A stretch of DNA of 64,000 bases from Serratia sp. Ag1 (GCF_000743355.1 NZ_JQEI01000025.1:62001-126000), one strand, 5' to 3'. Positions 1 through 9,365 are shown, counted from the stretch's first letter. The notes: generated by a model from the letters alone, not told the origin. Numbers and translations: made by a program.

Positions 1-78
1 TGTGGCGGCACGGCTGTTGCCGCTGGTTTTATTTCGGCTTACAACTTTCGTCACAGTTCTGCCGAGCCTCACCGCTCG

Positions 79-114
79 TTGAAGTGCGATTTATGTTACT
101 TTATAACAATAATG
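79..114 (+). promoter_or_regulatory. Promoter with overlapping Zur-like operator for zevAB
   Basis: A -35 hexamer TTGAAG (79-84) and -10 TATAAC (102-107) are separated by 17 bp. The inverted repeat TGTTACTTTATAACA (94-108) covers the -10. It matches the enterobacterial Zur core TGTTATATTATAACA at 13 of 15 positions. Transcription would start near 113-115, leaving a leader of only about 12 bases before the start codon at 126. Placement over the -10 fits repression by zinc-loaded Zur. The promoter and palindrome are seen; assignment to Zur is inference. Confidence 0.6.
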
Positions 115-125
115 AGTATGATGTG

Positions 126-761
126 ATGATGAAACTACGTTATCTAGTGGTCGGATGGTTGAGTTTGTTCTGCGCAGAGGTTGCTGCTCATCCGCACAGT
201 TTTATCGATATGAACACCACCTTTGTGGCGAAAGATCAGAGCTTGATAGGTTTGAAAATGGTTTGGGTTATGGATGAAATCACTTCGGCAGACCTGTTGT
301 ATGATGCAGAAAATGCCAAAAGCGACTCGGAAATCTGGAAAAAGTTGGCAGCGGAAGTGATGGCTAATGTGCTGGCACAACATTATTTCACCGATATTTA
401 TCGCGATGGTAAGCCGGTGAAGTATCTGAATCTGCCAACGGAATATCGTCTTTCCCGAACAGGCCATAAAGCGGTGCTGGAATTTGTAATGCCGCTGGCC
501 GAACCGCAGGCGCTGGCGGGCAAGCCGTTTGAGATTTCTACCTACGATCCCACCTATTTCGTCGATATGGCCTATCAGGATAAAAAGGCGTTGCATCTGC
601 CGCCAGAAATAGCGCAGCAGTGCAAATTCAGTCTGGTTACACCAAAACCGGATTCATCATTACAGGCTTATGCGCTGTCTCTTGATAAAAACGACACTCC
701 CGGCGAAGACATGGCGCTGGGGCAGCAATTTGCACAGCGGGTAACGTTACAATGTCAGTAA
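126..761 (+). CDS. zevA: DUF1007 periplasmic protein, ZevA-like zinc import component
   Basis: The protein has 211 residues when started at 126; the in-frame ATG at 129 is equally possible, and a longer upstream frame from 84 would overlap the promoter. The N-terminus has a signal peptide ending in VAAHPHSF, so the mature protein begins with a His-rich stretch (HPHSFID), typical of DUF1007 proteins. The family pairs with NicO-type permeases; in Haemophilus influenzae the pair ZevA/ZevB is needed for zinc acquisition. Here it overlaps the permease gene by 10 bp and lies behind a Zur-like box. Metal specificity is inferred from family and context; nickel or cobalt remain possible. Confidence 0.75.
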   Translation: MMKLRYLVVGWLSLFCAEVAAHPHSFIDMNTTFVAKDQSLIGLKMVWVMDEITSADLLYDAENAKSDSEIWKKLAAEVMANVLAQHYFTDIYRDGKPVKYLNLPTEYRLSRTGHKAVLEFVMPLAEPQALAGKPFEISTYDPTYFVDMAYQDKKALHLPPEIAQQCKFSLVTPKPDSSLQAYALSLDKNDTPGEDMALGQQFAQRVTLQCQ

Positions 762-1774
762 ACCTCAGCCAGCCCGTTGCGGGTAAACGCCATTGGCTAT
801 TCAGCCTGTGGCCGCTATTGTTGCTGTTTATCGCTTTGGCGGCGGGAGCGCAACTGGTTTGGCAGTACTGGCCTCAGTTGCTGATGCACAGTGTGGTGTG
901 GCAGAAAGCACTGCATCAGCAAATGGCCGCCCTGTTGCAACAGGTTAAAGCTGCTCCGCAGCAGGCTGGGTTGGCACTGATGTTGTTTAGCTTGAGCTAC
1001 GGTGTGTTACATGCGCTTGGGCCGGGCCATGGCAAGGTAGTGATCGCCACTTATCTGGCTACCCATCCGGCGCGCTTGAAAAGCAGCTTGCAACTGACGT
1101 TTGCCGCTTCGCTGTTACAAGGGCTGGTAGCGATTGCTCTGGTTACGCTGGTATTGGTAGTGTGGCAACTTTCTTCTCGCCAATTGCATCAGAGCAGTTT
1201 CTGGCTGGAAAAGGGCAGTTTTATTCTGGTGATGTTGCTTGGTGCGTTGCTGACTTGGCGAGCGTTGAAACGTTTATATCAGACGGTGAAAGGGATGCGA
1301 CCCGTGGCTGCGTTGCGGATTAACCGCTTGCAACCACTGCCGGTAGACCATGTTCACGATGCTAATTGCGGTTGCGGGCACCGGCATTTGCCCAGCGATG
1401 CTGAACTGCAAGCGGGTAATGATTGGCGTACCCGAACAGCGATTGTGCTGGCAATGGGCATGCGGCCATGTTCTGGCGCGATTCTGGTGTTGTTGTTTTC
1501 CAAAGTGCTTGGCGTGTTTATCTGGGGCGTATTTTCTGCCCTGGCGATGGCATTGGGGACTTCGTTGACCATCTCGGCGTTGGCGTTCTTTGTACACTAT
1601 AGCCGCAAGCAGGCGGTCCGCATCAGCGGCCAGCGCACACCTGCTGCATGGAGCGCCGTGGCCTGGGGATCGTTGGCGTTGATTGGCGGGATCGTCCTGC
1701 TGTTTGCCGGGGTGCTGATGTACGTGAGTGCACAGCCCGAGTTTGGCGGTGGAATGCGGCCTTTCACCCGCTAG
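752..1774 (+). CDS. zevB: NicO-family metal permease, ZevB-like
   Basis: This is a 340-residue inner-membrane protein with about six to seven hydrophobic segments. It carries the NicO/RcnA signature HALGPGHGK near residues 88-96, a cytoplasmic His/Cys-rich loop (DHVHDANCGCGHRHLP, about 199-214), and the second family motif GMRPCSGA (about 236-243). Proteins of this superfamily move Ni, Co or Zn. The start ATG lies inside the 3' end of zevA, which indicates translational coupling. The partner gene and the Zur-like box point to zinc uptake rather than RcnA-type efflux, but direction of transport cannot be read from sequence. Confidence 0.75.
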   Translation: MSVNLSQPVAGKRHWLFSLWPLLLLFIALAAGAQLVWQYWPQLLMHSVVWQKALHQQMAALLQQVKAAPQQAGLALMLFSLSYGVLHALGPGHGKVVIATYLATHPARLKSSLQLTFAASLLQGLVAIALVTLVLVVWQLSSRQLHQSSFWLEKGSFILVMLLGALLTWRALKRLYQTVKGMRPVAALRINRLQPLPVDHVHDANCGCGHRHLPSDAELQAGNDWRTRTAIVLAMGMRPCSGAILVLLFSKVLGVFIWGVFSALAMALGTSLTISALAFFVHYSRKQAVRISGQRTPAAWSAVAWGSLALIGGIVLLFAGVLMYVSAQPEFGGGMRPFTR

Positions 1775-1781
1775 CAGGTAT

Positions 1782-1962
1782 AAAAAAACGCTGCATCGGC
1801 AGCGTTTGAGGTTGATGACAAAGTGGCTTTTTAGCCCGAGATACCCGGGTCTAGCGCACCGAGGGGCGCTCCGGCGGCTTACGCCGCTACGACCCCTTCG
1901 GCACGCTCCCCCTAATAACTGGCTTTGTCAGTAGTCTGAAACGCTGCATCGGCAGCGTTTTC
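1782..1962. repeat. Inverted-repeat element holding two terminator hairpins
   Basis: Two copies of the hairpin AAACGCTGC-ATCG-GCAGCGTTT (1786-1807 and 1939-1960) bound a segment of about 130 bp. The homology extends inward in opposite orientation: the left copy is followed by GACAAAGTGGC, and the right copy is preceded by the near-reverse-complement GGCTTTGTC. The whole is therefore an imperfect inverted repeat with arms of roughly 40 bp. On the minus strand the left hairpin is followed by seven T residues, a good suhB terminator; the right hairpin followed by TTTTC can end zevAB. The middle contains further short GC-rich palindromes and no reading frame of note. Confidence 0.65.
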
Positions 1963-1995
1963 CTGATGGTTCACAGTCGGTAGGAACCTGTCATC

Positions 1996-2799
1996 TTAAC
2001 GCTTCAGCGCTTCGCTCAATTCTTCACGCATAGCAGAGAGCAGTGCTTTTACTACGCGCGGGTTACCGGCAACTAGGTTGCCTGAGCTTAAGTGGTTATG
2101 GCCGCCAACAAAGTCGGTCACCAGACCACCCGATTCACGCACCAGCAACTCGCCAGCGGCAAAATCCCAAGGCTTCAGGCCGATCTCAAAGAAACCGTCA
2201 ACGCGGCCTGCTGCCACGTAAGCCAGGTCCAGTGCAGCAGAACCGGTGCGACGGAAGTCTGCACATTGGGTGAACAGTTTACCCACTACATTGATGTAGG
2301 CCGGAGCATGCTGTTTGACCTTGAACGGGAAGCCGGTAGCCAGAATTGTGCCGTCCAGATCCTTGGCATTGGTGCCGCGCAAGCGGTAGCCGTTGAGCTG
2401 TGCGCCCTGGCCGCGGGTAGCGGTGAACAGTTCGTTGCGCATTGGATCGTAAACTACCGCAACTTCGGTGCGGCCTTTGATGCGCACGGCGATAGAAACT
2501 GAAAAATGTGGGAAGCGTTTGATGAAGTTGGCGGTGCCATCCAGTGGATCGATCACCCATTGCACGTCCTGATCAGTGCCAACCAACTCGCCACATTCCT
2601 CACCAATGATGGTGTGTTGTGGGTAAGATTTACGGATGATGTCGATGATCAGATGCTCTGCATCGCGATCAACGTTAGTAACAAAGTCGTTAGACCCTTT
2701 TTGTGTCGCTTCTACAGCGTCTGGGGTTTCGTAATTTTTGACAATCAGGTTACCGGCCTTGCGCGCAGCGCGCACGGCGATGGTCAGCATCGGATGCAT
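1996..2799 (-). CDS. suhB: Inositol-1-monophosphatase SuhB
   Basis: The protein has 267 residues, the same length as E. coli SuhB, and is nearly identical to it along its length. The start is the ATG at 2799 (MHPMLTIAVRAARKAGNL); an upstream in-frame extension is not supported. Metal-binding residues of the IMPase family are present: E67 in GEECGEL and D84/D87 in WVIDPLDGT, plus PWDFAAGELL near the C-terminus. SuhB hydrolyses inositol 1-phosphate and in E. coli is also part of the NusA-containing rRNA antitermination complex. It is transcribed away from trmJ. Confidence 0.97.
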   Translation of the reverse strand: MHPMLTIAVRAARKAGNLIVKNYETPDAVEATQKGSNDFVTNVDRDAEHLIIDIIRKSYPQHTIIGEECGELVGTDQDVQWVIDPLDGTANFIKRFPHFSVSIAVRIKGRTEVAVVYDPMRNELFTATRGQGAQLNGYRLRGTNAKDLDGTILATGFPFKVKQHAPAYINVVGKLFTQCADFRRTGSAALDLAYVAAGRVDGFFEIGLKPWDFAAGELLVRESGGLVTDFVGGHNHLSSGNLVAGNPRVVKALLSAMREELSEALKR

Positions 2800-2880
2800 G
2801 GGTATCTTCCACAAGATGTTAAAGAACAGAAAACGGCGCAGAGTATAGCAGGCCTTCGGCAAAATGCCTAATCCCCTTCA

Positions 2881-2982
2881 TTTTTCAAGCCACCTCTTTA
2901 TTGCTTCCGTTAATTCACCCAAGGAGTGAGCCTCTGGGGATCACTCGTTACCGCCTCGATGTAACTCGAATGATTTTGGGTA
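2881..2982. repeat. Palindromic intergenic repeat (family P)
   Basis: The suhB-trmJ gap holds a segment starting TTTTTCAAGCCAC and ending GTAACTCGAATGATTTTGGG. The ends are inverted relatives (TCAAG against CTCGA within similar AT-rich borders). The same ends recur at 20299-20358, 38609-38640, 46788-46900, 47516-47646 and 53037-53158. It has no coding potential. It lies across the place where the divergent suhB and trmJ promoters should be. Confidence 0.5.
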
Positions 2983-3030
2983 CGTGGCTGTGTTAGAATG
3001 CTGTGATTTTCCGCTACGTTCAGAGTTTGT

Positions 3031-3765
3031 ATGCTGCACAATATCCGCATTGTCCTGGTCGAAACCTCCCATACCGGTAACATGGGCTCTACTGCCCGTG
3101 CCATGAAAACCATGGGATTAACCAATCTTTATCTGGTTAATCCATTGGTAAAACCAGACTCACAGGCGATTGCCTTGGCGGCTGGTGCCAGTGATGTTAT
3201 TGGTAATGCCACTATCGTGGATACCTTTGATGAGGCGATTGCCGGTTGTAGCCTGGTGGTCGGGACCAGTGCGCGTTCGCGTACTTTGCCTTGGCCGATG
3301 CTGGAACCCCGTGAATGTGGTGTGCGTGCAATACAGGAAGGGGCACTGGGGCCGGTGGCTTTGGTATTTGGCCGCGAGCGTGTTGGCTTAACCAATGATG
3401 AATTGCAAAAATGCCATTATCATGTCGCCATCCCTGCCAATCCGGATTACAGCTCGCTGAATCTGGCGATGGCGGTGCAGATCCTGGCGTATGAAGTGCG
3501 CGTTGCTTATCTCGATCGCCAACAAGAAGGTGTTCCGCCGCAGGAAGAAGCACCTTATCCGCTGGTGGATGATCTTGAGCGTTTTTATCTGCATCTGGAA
3601 CAAACGCTGCTGCACACCGGTTTTATCCGCGCGGCACATCCGGGGCAGGTTATGAGCCGTTTGCGGCGTTTATTCACTCGGGCGCGCCCGGAAGCGCAAG
3701 AGCTGAATATCTTGCGTGGGATGCTAACGTCGATCGAGAAACAGGATAAACATCAAGGTAATTAA
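3031..3765 (+). CDS. trmJ: tRNA (Cm32/Um32) 2'-O-methyltransferase TrmJ
   Basis: The 244-residue SPOUT methyltransferase corresponds to E. coli TrmJ (246 residues). The N-terminal motif [17 protein letters not shown] and the knot-region motifs [15 protein letters not shown] and [16 protein letters not shown] form the SAM-binding trefoil knot. The enzyme methylates the 2'-O of nucleotide 32 in the anticodon loop of several tRNAs using S-adenosylmethionine. It lies immediately before iscR as in E. coli, but a 195-bp gap with IscR boxes separates the transcripts. Confidence 0.95.
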   Translation: MLHNIRIVLVETSHTGNMGSTARAMKTMGLTNLYLVNPLVKPDSQAIALAAGASDVIGNATIVDTFDEAIAGCSLVVGTSARSRTLPWPMLEPRECGVRAIQEGALGPVALVFGRERVGLTNDELQKCHYHVAIPANPDYSSLNLAMAVQILAYEVRVAYLDRQQEGVPPQEEAPYPLVDDLERFYLHLEQTLLHTGFIRAAHPGQVMSRLRRLFTRARPEAQELNILRGMLTSIEKQDKHQGN

Positions 3766-3866
3766 TGGGGTGGTTGTTGAGAGGCAATCGAGCATGGCAT
3801 TATTTATCTTAGAGTTATAAGATGTATTTTATAAGCACTTTATTTGATGGTGCACAAAACGTGCTA

Positions 3867-3891
3867 ATAGTTGAGTAAATTAGTAGGTTAA
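3867..3891 (+). promoter_or_regulatory. IscR type 1 binding site, distal
   Basis: This 25-bp stretch begins ATAGTTGAGTAAATTAGTAG. It matches the type 1 IscR consensus (ATASYYGACTRWWWYAGTCRRSTAT) at about 21 positions, including both half-site cores in degenerate form. It abuts the proximal site. In E. coli, [2Fe-2S]-IscR binds tandem type 1 sites to repress its own operon. Confidence 0.75.
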
Positions 3892-3916
3892 ATAGTTGAC
3901 TGTATTACTCGGGAAT
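3892..3916 (+). promoter_or_regulatory. IscR type 1 binding site, proximal
   Basis: This 25-bp stretch begins ATAGTTGACTGTATTACTCG. It differs from the type 1 IscR consensus at only about two positions and contains a TTGACT element (3896-3901) usable as a -35. It lies 44 bp before the iscR start, so occupancy would block RNA polymerase and give iron-sulfur-responsive autorepression of the isc operon. Confidence 0.85.
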
Positions 3917-3960
3917 GTCAAACTTTCTATCATGTTTGACCAACAGGTAACCATTTAGCT

Positions 3961-4455
3961 ATGAGACTGACATCCAAAGGCCGTTATGCCGTAACAGCTA
4001 TGCTCGACGTGGCATTGCATTCCCAGGAAGGGCCAGTACCATTGGCGGATATTTCCGAGCGCCAGGGTATTTCGCTCTCTTATCTGGAACAATTATTTTC
4101 CCGTCTGCGTAAGCATGGTTTGGTAGCCAGTGTACGTGGTCCGGGTGGTGGTTATCTGCTGGGCAAAGAGGTTGGTGAGATCGCGGTAGGCGCGGTGATC
4201 ACTGCCGTTGACGAATCGGTAGATGCTACCCGCTGTCAGGGCAAAGAAGGTTGCCAAGGTGGCGATCGTTGTCTGACTCATACCCTGTGGCGCGATCTTA
4301 GCGAGCGCATCAGTGGGTTCCTGAATAATATTACGCTGGCTGAACTGGTAAACAACCAGGAAGTGCTGGACGTAGCGGATCGCCAAAATAGCGATACGCG
4401 TCGCACGGCGAATGGCCGAGTGCAAGAAACGATCAACGTTAATCTGCGCGCATAA
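3961..4455 (+). CDS. iscR: Fe-S cluster-sensing transcription factor IscR
   Basis: This 164-residue Rrf2-family regulator is nearly identical to E. coli IscR. The winged helix-turn-helix occupies about residues 1-70. The [2Fe-2S] ligands C92, C98, C104 and H107 are all present. It represses the isc operon when carrying a cluster and acts on type 2 sites without one. It is the first gene of the isc operon, 55 bp upstream of iscS. Confidence 0.98.
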   Translation: MRLTSKGRYAVTAMLDVALHSQEGPVPLADISERQGISLSYLEQLFSRLRKHGLVASVRGPGGGYLLGKEVGEIAVGAVITAVDESVDATRCQGKEGCQGGDRCLTHTLWRDLSERISGFLNNITLAELVNNQEVLDVADRQNSDTRRTANGRVQETINVNLRA

Positions 4456-4510
4456 GCAGCTAGCGACAAATTTATTCGTTTTTGGAAGTGATGTACGGAG
4501 CACAAGAGCA

Positions 4511-5725
4511 ATGAAATTACCGATTTATCTGGACTACTCGGCAACGACCCCGGTCGATCCACGTGTTGCCGAGAAGATGATGCAGTTTTTGACCCTGGAC
4601 GGTACTTTCGGCAACCCGGCTTCCCGTTCCCACCGTTTTGGGTGGCAGGCGGAAGAAGCGGTCGATATCGCCCGTAACCAGATTGCTGAACTGGTTGGCG
4701 CTGACCCACGTGAGATCGTGTTCACCTCTGGGGCCACCGAATCAGATAACCTGGCGATCAAAGGCGCGGCCAATTTCTATCAGAAGAAAGGCAAGCACGT
4801 CATCACCAGCAAAACCGAACATAAAGCCGTGTTGGATACTTGTCGCCAGCTTGAGCGCGAAGGTTTTGAAGTGACCTACCTGGCTCCACAGAGCAACGGG
4901 ATTATCGATCTCAAAGAGCTTGAAGCCGCGATGCGTGAAGATACTATTCTGGTTTCTATCATGCATGTGAATAATGAAATCGGCGTGGTGCAGGATATCG
5001 AGGCTATCGGCGAAATGTGCCGTGCTCGCGGTATCATTTACCATGTGGATGCGACTCAGAGCGTAGGTAAATTACCGATCGATCTGGGCAAATTGAAAGT
5101 TGATCTGATGTCCTTCTCTGGCCACAAGATTTATGGTCCGAAAGGTATTGGTGCGTTATATGTGCGCCGTAAGCCGCGTATCCGTATCGAAGCCCAAATC
5201 CACGGTGGTGGCCATGAGCGTGGTATGCGTTCAGGCACGTTGCCGGTGCACCAGATTGTTGGCATGGGCGAAGCCTATCGCATTGCCAAAGAAGAAATGG
5301 CGAGCGAAATGGCGCGTTTGCGTGTCTTGCGCGATCGTCTGTGGAACGGCGTGAAAGATATGGAAGAAGTGTATCTGAACGGTTGCCTGGAACACGGTGC
5401 TCCGAATATTCTCAACGTCAGCTTCAACTATGTTGAAGGCGAGTCGCTGATCATGGCGCTGAAAGATCTGGCCGTTTCTTCAGGTTCTGCCTGTACTTCT
5501 GCCAGCCTTGAGCCTTCTTACGTGCTGCGCGCCTTGGGTATGAATGATGAGTTAGCGCACAGTTCGATCCGTTTCTCTCTGGGGCGTTTTACCACGGAAG
5601 AAGAGATCGATTACACCATTTCGCTGGTGCGTAAATCCATTGGCCGCTTGCGCGATCTCTCCCCGTTGTGGGAAATGTTCAAGCAGGGCGTGGATCTCAA
5701 CAGCATCGAATGGGCACATCATTAA
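4511..5725 (+). CDS. iscS: Cysteine desulfurase IscS
   Basis: The protein has 404 residues from the ATG at 4511 ([14 protein letters not shown]), matching E. coli IscS; the longer upstream frame would run into the iscR 3' end and is not needed. The PLP lysine lies in [12 protein letters not shown] and the catalytic cysteine (C328) in [10 protein letters not shown]. It takes sulfur from L-cysteine and passes persulfide to IscU for Fe-S assembly and to TusA/ThiI for tRNA thiolation. Confidence 0.98.
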   Translation: MKLPIYLDYSATTPVDPRVAEKMMQFLTLDGTFGNPASRSHRFGWQAEEAVDIARNQIAELVGADPREIVFTSGATESDNLAIKGAANFYQKKGKHVITSKTEHKAVLDTCRQLEREGFEVTYLAPQSNGIIDLKELEAAMREDTILVSIMHVNNEIGVVQDIEAIGEMCRARGIIYHVDATQSVGKLPIDLGKLKVDLMSFSGHKIYGPKGIGALYVRRKPRIRIEAQIHGGGHERGMRSGTLPVHQIVGMGEAYRIAKEEMASEMARLRVLRDRLWNGVKDMEEVYLNGCLEHGAPNILNVSFNYVEGESLIMALKDLAVSSGSACTSASLEPSYVLRALGMNDELAHSSIRFSLGRFTTEEEIDYTISLVRKSIGRLRDLSPLWEMFKQGVDLNSIEWAHH

Positions 5726-5749
5726 TTCTCAGGATTTAGGAGCAACGTC

Positions 5750-6136
5750 ATGGCTTATAGCGAAAAAGTAATCGATCACTACGAAAATCCACGTAACGTA
5801 GGATCCTTTGATAATGAAGATCCTAGCGTCGGTAGCGGCATGGTGGGCGCTCCGGCCTGTGGTGACGTGATGAAGCTGCAGATCAAGGTTAACGATGAAG
5901 GGATTATCGAAGATGCCCGCTTCAAGACCTACGGTTGTGGTTCCGCCATCGCATCCAGCTCGTTAGTCACCGAATGGATGAAAGGCAAATCACTCGAGCA
6001 GGCTGAAGCGATCAAAAATACCCAGATCGCCGAAGAGCTGGAGTTGCCGCCGGTTAAAATTCACTGCTCGATCCTGGCTGAAGACGCCATTAAAGCAGCA
6101 ATTGCCGACTACAAAAGCAAACACAGCGCCAAGTAA
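5750..6136 (+). CDS. iscU: Fe-S cluster scaffold IscU
   Basis: This 128-residue scaffold has cluster ligands C37 (PACGD), C63 (YGCGSA) and C106 (IHCSIL). The HscA recognition motif LPPVK is at 99-103. IscU receives sulfur from IscS and iron, and its [2Fe-2S] cluster is released with the help of HscA and HscB, encoded downstream. The gene follows iscS by 24 bp. Confidence 0.98.
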   Translation: MAYSEKVIDHYENPRNVGSFDNEDPSVGSGMVGAPACGDVMKLQIKVNDEGIIEDARFKTYGCGSAIASSSLVTEWMKGKSLEQAEAIKNTQIAEELELPPVKIHCSILAEDAIKAAIADYKSKHSAK

Positions 6137-6147
6137 TTTTTTGAGTG

Positions 6148-6206
6148 ATACCCGATAGATTTTCAGATCCCGCCAAACGTGCGGGTAGAGTAAAGATAAC
6201 GGGTAT
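6148..6206 (+). other. Nested hairpin in the iscU-iscA spacer
   Basis: Outer arms ATACCCG (6148-6154) and CGGGTAT (6200-6206) enclose an inner hairpin CCCGC (6169-6173)/GCGGG (6181-6185). There is no T-tract, so it is not a clear terminator. It may set mRNA stability or partial read-through between iscU and iscA. The pairing is seen; the role is not known. Confidence 0.45.
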
Positions 6207-6224
6207 ATTGAGTGTGAGGTTGTT

Positions 6225-6548
6225 ATGTCGATTACGATGAGCGACAGCGCTGCACAGCGTGTTCAGGCGTTTTTGGATCACCGTGGCAAAGGTCTTGGGT
6301 TGCGTCTGGGAGTGCGAACTTCCGGCTGTTCCGGGATGGCGTATGTGCTCGAATTTGTTGATGAAACGAACGATGACGACATCGTTTTTGAAGACAAAGG
6401 CGTCAAGGTGATCATTGATGGCAAGAGCCTGGTTTACCTTGATGGCACAGAACTTGATTTCGTTAAAGAAGGCCTGAACGAAGGCTTCAAGTTCAACAAC
6501 CCGAACGTCTCAAGCGAGTGTGGCTGCGGCGAAAGTTTCAACGTCTGA
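6225..6548 (+). CDS. iscA: A-type Fe-S carrier IscA
   Basis: The 107-residue protein matches E. coli IscA in length. The conserved ligands are C35 (SGCSG) and C99/C101 in the C-terminal CGCGESF. It carries Fe-S clusters from IscU to target proteins. The start at 6225 ([13 protein letters not shown]) matches the family. Confidence 0.97.
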   Translation: MSITMSDSAAQRVQAFLDHRGKGLGLRLGVRTSGCSGMAYVLEFVDETNDDDIVFEDKGVKVIIDGKSLVYLDGTELDFVKEGLNEGFKFNNPNVSSECGCGESFNV

Positions 6549-6561
6549 CAGTCCATCGTGC

Positions 6562-6582
6562 TCCCCCGCCATGTGCGGGGGA
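6562..6582 (+). other. GC-rich hairpin before hscB
   Basis: A perfect 8-bp stem TCCCCCGC/GCGGGGGA with a 5-base loop lies 34 bp before hscB and is not followed by a T-tract. It could protect the upstream iscRSUA message or attenuate hscBA-fdx. It is a structural observation only. Confidence 0.5.
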
Positions 6583-6616
6583 ACCTTAACCATCACGATA
6601 ACGCCCAGAGCACGCT

Positions 6617-7138
6617 ATGGATTACTTTACTTTATTCGGGCTACCGGTTCGCTTCAACGTGGATGGTAGCCTGCTTACCTCGCGCTATCAGGATTTACAG
6701 CGCCAATTCCACCCCGATCGCCATGCTCTCCAACCTGAATGCGAACGCCTGATGGCGTTACAACAGGCTGCCACTATCAATGAAGCTTATCAGTCGCTGA
6801 AGCATCCGTTAAAACGTGCGGAGTATATGTTATCTTTGCACGGTTTTGATTTGCGTAATGAACAACACACGATGCGCGATACTGTGTTCCTGATGGAGCA
6901 ATTGGAGCTGCGTGAAGAGCTGGATGCGATTGAACGTAAGCCTGATGCAGAAAGCGCGCTTGCGGTTTTCGCCGCACGTCTGAACAAGATATTTAAGCAG
7001 CGTAGTGCGCAAATGGTAGAGGAACTGGATAACCAGCAGTGGCCGCAGGCTGCTGACACCGTGCGAAAATTGCGTTTTTTGGACAAACTTCAGCAGCAAG
7101 TGGAACAACTCGAAGAAAAATTGCTGGGTTTTGAGTAA
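6617..7138 (+). CDS. hscB: J-domain co-chaperone HscB
   Basis: This 173-residue DnaJ-type protein has the HPD motif (QFHPDRH, about residues 32-38) in an N-terminal J domain. The C-terminal three-helix domain binds IscU. It delivers IscU to HscA and stimulates HscA ATPase. The gene precedes hscA by 26 bp, as in other isc operons. Confidence 0.97.
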   Translation: MDYFTLFGLPVRFNVDGSLLTSRYQDLQRQFHPDRHALQPECERLMALQQAATINEAYQSLKHPLKRAEYMLSLHGFDLRNEQHTMRDTVFLMEQLELREELDAIERKPDAESALAVFAARLNKIFKQRSAQMVEELDNQQWPQAADTVRKLRFLDKLQQQVEQLEEKLLGFE

Positions 7139-7164
7139 TACATTTTCATTGTGGAAGCCCTAAC

Positions 7165-9015
7165 ATGGCCTTATTACAAATTAGTGAGCCTGGTCTCAGC
7201 GCCGCTCCACACCAGCGCCGTCTGGCTGCCGGGATCGATTTAGGTACTACCAACTCGCTGGTGGCCACCGTGCGCAGTGGGCGGGCGGAAACGCTGGCTG
7301 ACGAACAGGGGCGCGATCTGCTGCCTTCTGTCGTGCATTATCAGGCGCAACAGCACCATGTAGGGTGGGCTGCGCGTGCGCAGGCAGCACAGGATCCAAC
7401 CAATACTATCAGCTCAGTCAAGCGCATGATGGGCCGCTCTTTAGCCGACGTTCAACGGCATTATCCGAACCTGCCGTATCAGTTCCAAGCCAGCGATAAC
7501 GGTTTACCGATGATGGTGACGGCTTCTGGTCTGGTGAACCCGATCGGGGTATCTGCCGATATCCTCAAGGCACTTGCTGCTCGGGCTAGCGCGGCGTTAG
7601 AGGGTGAGCTTGATGGCGTAGTGATCACCGTCCCCGCGTATTTTGACGATGCACAGCGCCAGGGCACTAAGGATGCCGCGCGTCTGGCGGGCCTCCACGT
7701 ACTGCGTCTGCTGAACGAGCCTACTGCGGCGGCGATCGCCTATGGGTTAGATTCAGGTCAGGAAGGGGTGATTGCCGTTTACGATTTGGGCGGCGGTACT
7801 TTTGATATTTCTATTTTGCGCCTCAGCCGTGGCGTGTTCGAAGTTTTGTCCACCGGTGGGGATTCCGCGTTGGGTGGCGATGATTTCGATCATCTGCTGG
7901 CCGACTGGTTGCGTGAACAAGCTGGCGTGGCCTCGCGTCACGATCACAGCGTGCAACGCCAACTGCTGGACGCGGCGATCGCCGCTAAAATCGCGTTGAG
8001 CGATGCGCCAAGCGTCAACGTTAGCGTGGCTGGCTGGCAAGGCGAAGTGACCCGTGAGCAATTCGAGTCTCTGGTTGCTTCCCTGGTAAAACGCACCCTG
8101 ATGGCCTGTCGCCGGGCGTTGAAAGACGCTGCCGTCAGCGCCGACGAGGTGCTGGAAGTTGTGATGGTCGGTGGTTCCACCCGCGTGCCTTTGGTACGTG
8201 AACAGGTGGGCGAGTTTTTTGGCCGCGCCCCGCTGACTTCTATCGATCCCGATAAAGTGGTCGCCATCGGTGCTGCGATCCAGGCGGATATTCTGGTGGG
8301 CAATAAGCCTGACAGCGAAATGCTGCTGCTGGATGTGATCCCATTGTCGTTGGGTTTGGAAACCATGGGCGGGCTGGTTGAGAAAGTCATCCCACGTAAC
8401 ACCACGATTCCTGTAGCACGGGCACAAGAGTTCACCACCTTTAAAGATGGCCAGGGCGCGATGATGATCCACGTGCTGCAAGGGGAACGCGAACTGGTGC
8501 CGGATTGCCGTTCTCTGGCGCGTTTCACACTGCGCGGTTTGCCGCCGTTGCCTGCGGGCGGGGCACATATTCGCGTCACCTTCCAGGTGGATGCCGATGG
8601 CCTGCTGAGTGTCACAGCGATGGAGAAATCTACCGGCGTTGAAGCCTCTATTCAGGTGAAGCCTTCCTATGGGCTGTCCGATGCCGAAATTGCTGACATG
8701 ATCAAAGACTCTATGGCGAACGCACAAGGCGATATCGGCGCGCGCATGCTGGCTGAGCAGCGAGTGGATGCGTCACGCGTGCTGGAAAGCCTGCAAGGGG
8801 CTCTGGCGAGCGATGCTGCACTGCTGAACGAGGAAGAAAGCCAGGCAATCAATGCTGCGGTAGCCGATTTGCAACAGACAATGCAGGGTAACGATCCCGC
8901 CGCCATTGAAGCCGCCATCAAAGTAGTCGATGCAACAACCCAAGATTTTGCCGCGCGCCGCATGGATGCCTCCATTCGCCGTGCGCTGGCAGGCCATTCT
9001 GTGGATGAGGTTTAA
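7165..9015 (+). CDS. hscA: Hsp70-class chaperone HscA
   Basis: The protein has 616 residues. The nucleotide-binding domain begins at [14 protein letters not shown] and includes the phosphate loop [12 protein letters not shown] and the adenosine motif [15 protein letters not shown] substrate domain binding the LPPVK motif of IscU follows, then a helical lid. It couples ATP hydrolysis to cluster transfer from IscU. Several long antisense frames across this gene are GC-skew shadows. Confidence 0.98.
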   Translation: MALLQISEPGLSAAPHQRRLAAGIDLGTTNSLVATVRSGRAETLADEQGRDLLPSVVHYQAQQHHVGWAARAQAAQDPTNTISSVKRMMGRSLADVQRHYPNLPYQFQASDNGLPMMVTASGLVNPIGVSADILKALAARASAALEGELDGVVITVPAYFDDAQRQGTKDAARLAGLHVLRLLNEPTAAAIAYGLDSGQEGVIAVYDLGGGTFDISILRLSRGVFEVLSTGGDSALGGDDFDHLLADWLREQAGVASRHDHSVQRQLLDAAIAAKIALSDAPSVNVSVAGWQGEVTREQFESLVASLVKRTLMACRRALKDAAVSADEVLEVVMVGGSTRVPLVREQVGEFFGRAPLTSIDPDKVVAIGAAIQADILVGNKPDSEMLLLDVIPLSLGLETMGGLVEKVIPRNTTIPVARAQEFTTFKDGQGAMMIHVLQGERELVPDCRSLARFTLRGLPPLPAGGAHIRVTFQVDADGLLSVTAMEKSTGVEASIQVKPSYGLSDAEIADMIKDSMANAQGDIGARMLAEQRVDASRVLESLQGALASDAALLNEEESQAINAAVADLQQTMQGNDPAAIEAAIKVVDATTQDFAARRMDASIRRALAGHSVDEV

Positions 9016-9017
9016 CC

Positions 9018-9353
9018 ATGCCAAAAATTGTTTTCCTGCCCCATCAAGATTTATGCCCAGAGGGAGCAGTGTTAGAAGCGGAGAAAGGGGAAACCATCCT
9101 CGACGTTGCGCTGCGTAACGGGATTGAAATTGAACACGCCTGTGAAAAATCCTGTGCTTGTACTACCTGCCACTGCATCGTGCGTGAAGGGTTTGATTCG
9201 CTGGATGAAAGCAGTGAGCTGGAAGATGACATGCTGGACAAAGCCTGGGGGCTGGAGCCAGAAAGCCGTCTGAGCTGCCAGGCGCGCGTCACTGATGAAG
9301 ATCTGGTGATTGAGATGCCGCGCTATACCATCAATCATGCGCGTGAGCACTAG
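9018..9353 (+). CDS. fdx: [2Fe-2S] ferredoxin Fdx
   Basis: This 111-residue adrenodoxin-type ferredoxin has ligands C42, C48, C51 and C87; C46 is the extra conserved cysteine. It donates electrons during cluster assembly on IscU. Its start lies two bases after the hscA stop codon, indicating translational coupling. Confidence 0.98.
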   Translation: MPKIVFLPHQDLCPEGAVLEAEKGETILDVALRNGIEIEHACEKSCACTTCHCIVREGFDSLDESSELEDDMLDKAWGLEPESRLSCQARVTDEDLVIEMPRYTINHAREH

Positions 9354-9365
9354 AAAGTACCTCAT

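Noticed and set aside
7753..8727. 324-residue open frame on the minus strand within hscA
   Set aside because: It is fully antisense to a highly conserved gene, has low-complexity His/Gln/Arg content typical of antisense frames, and no ribosome site was seen.
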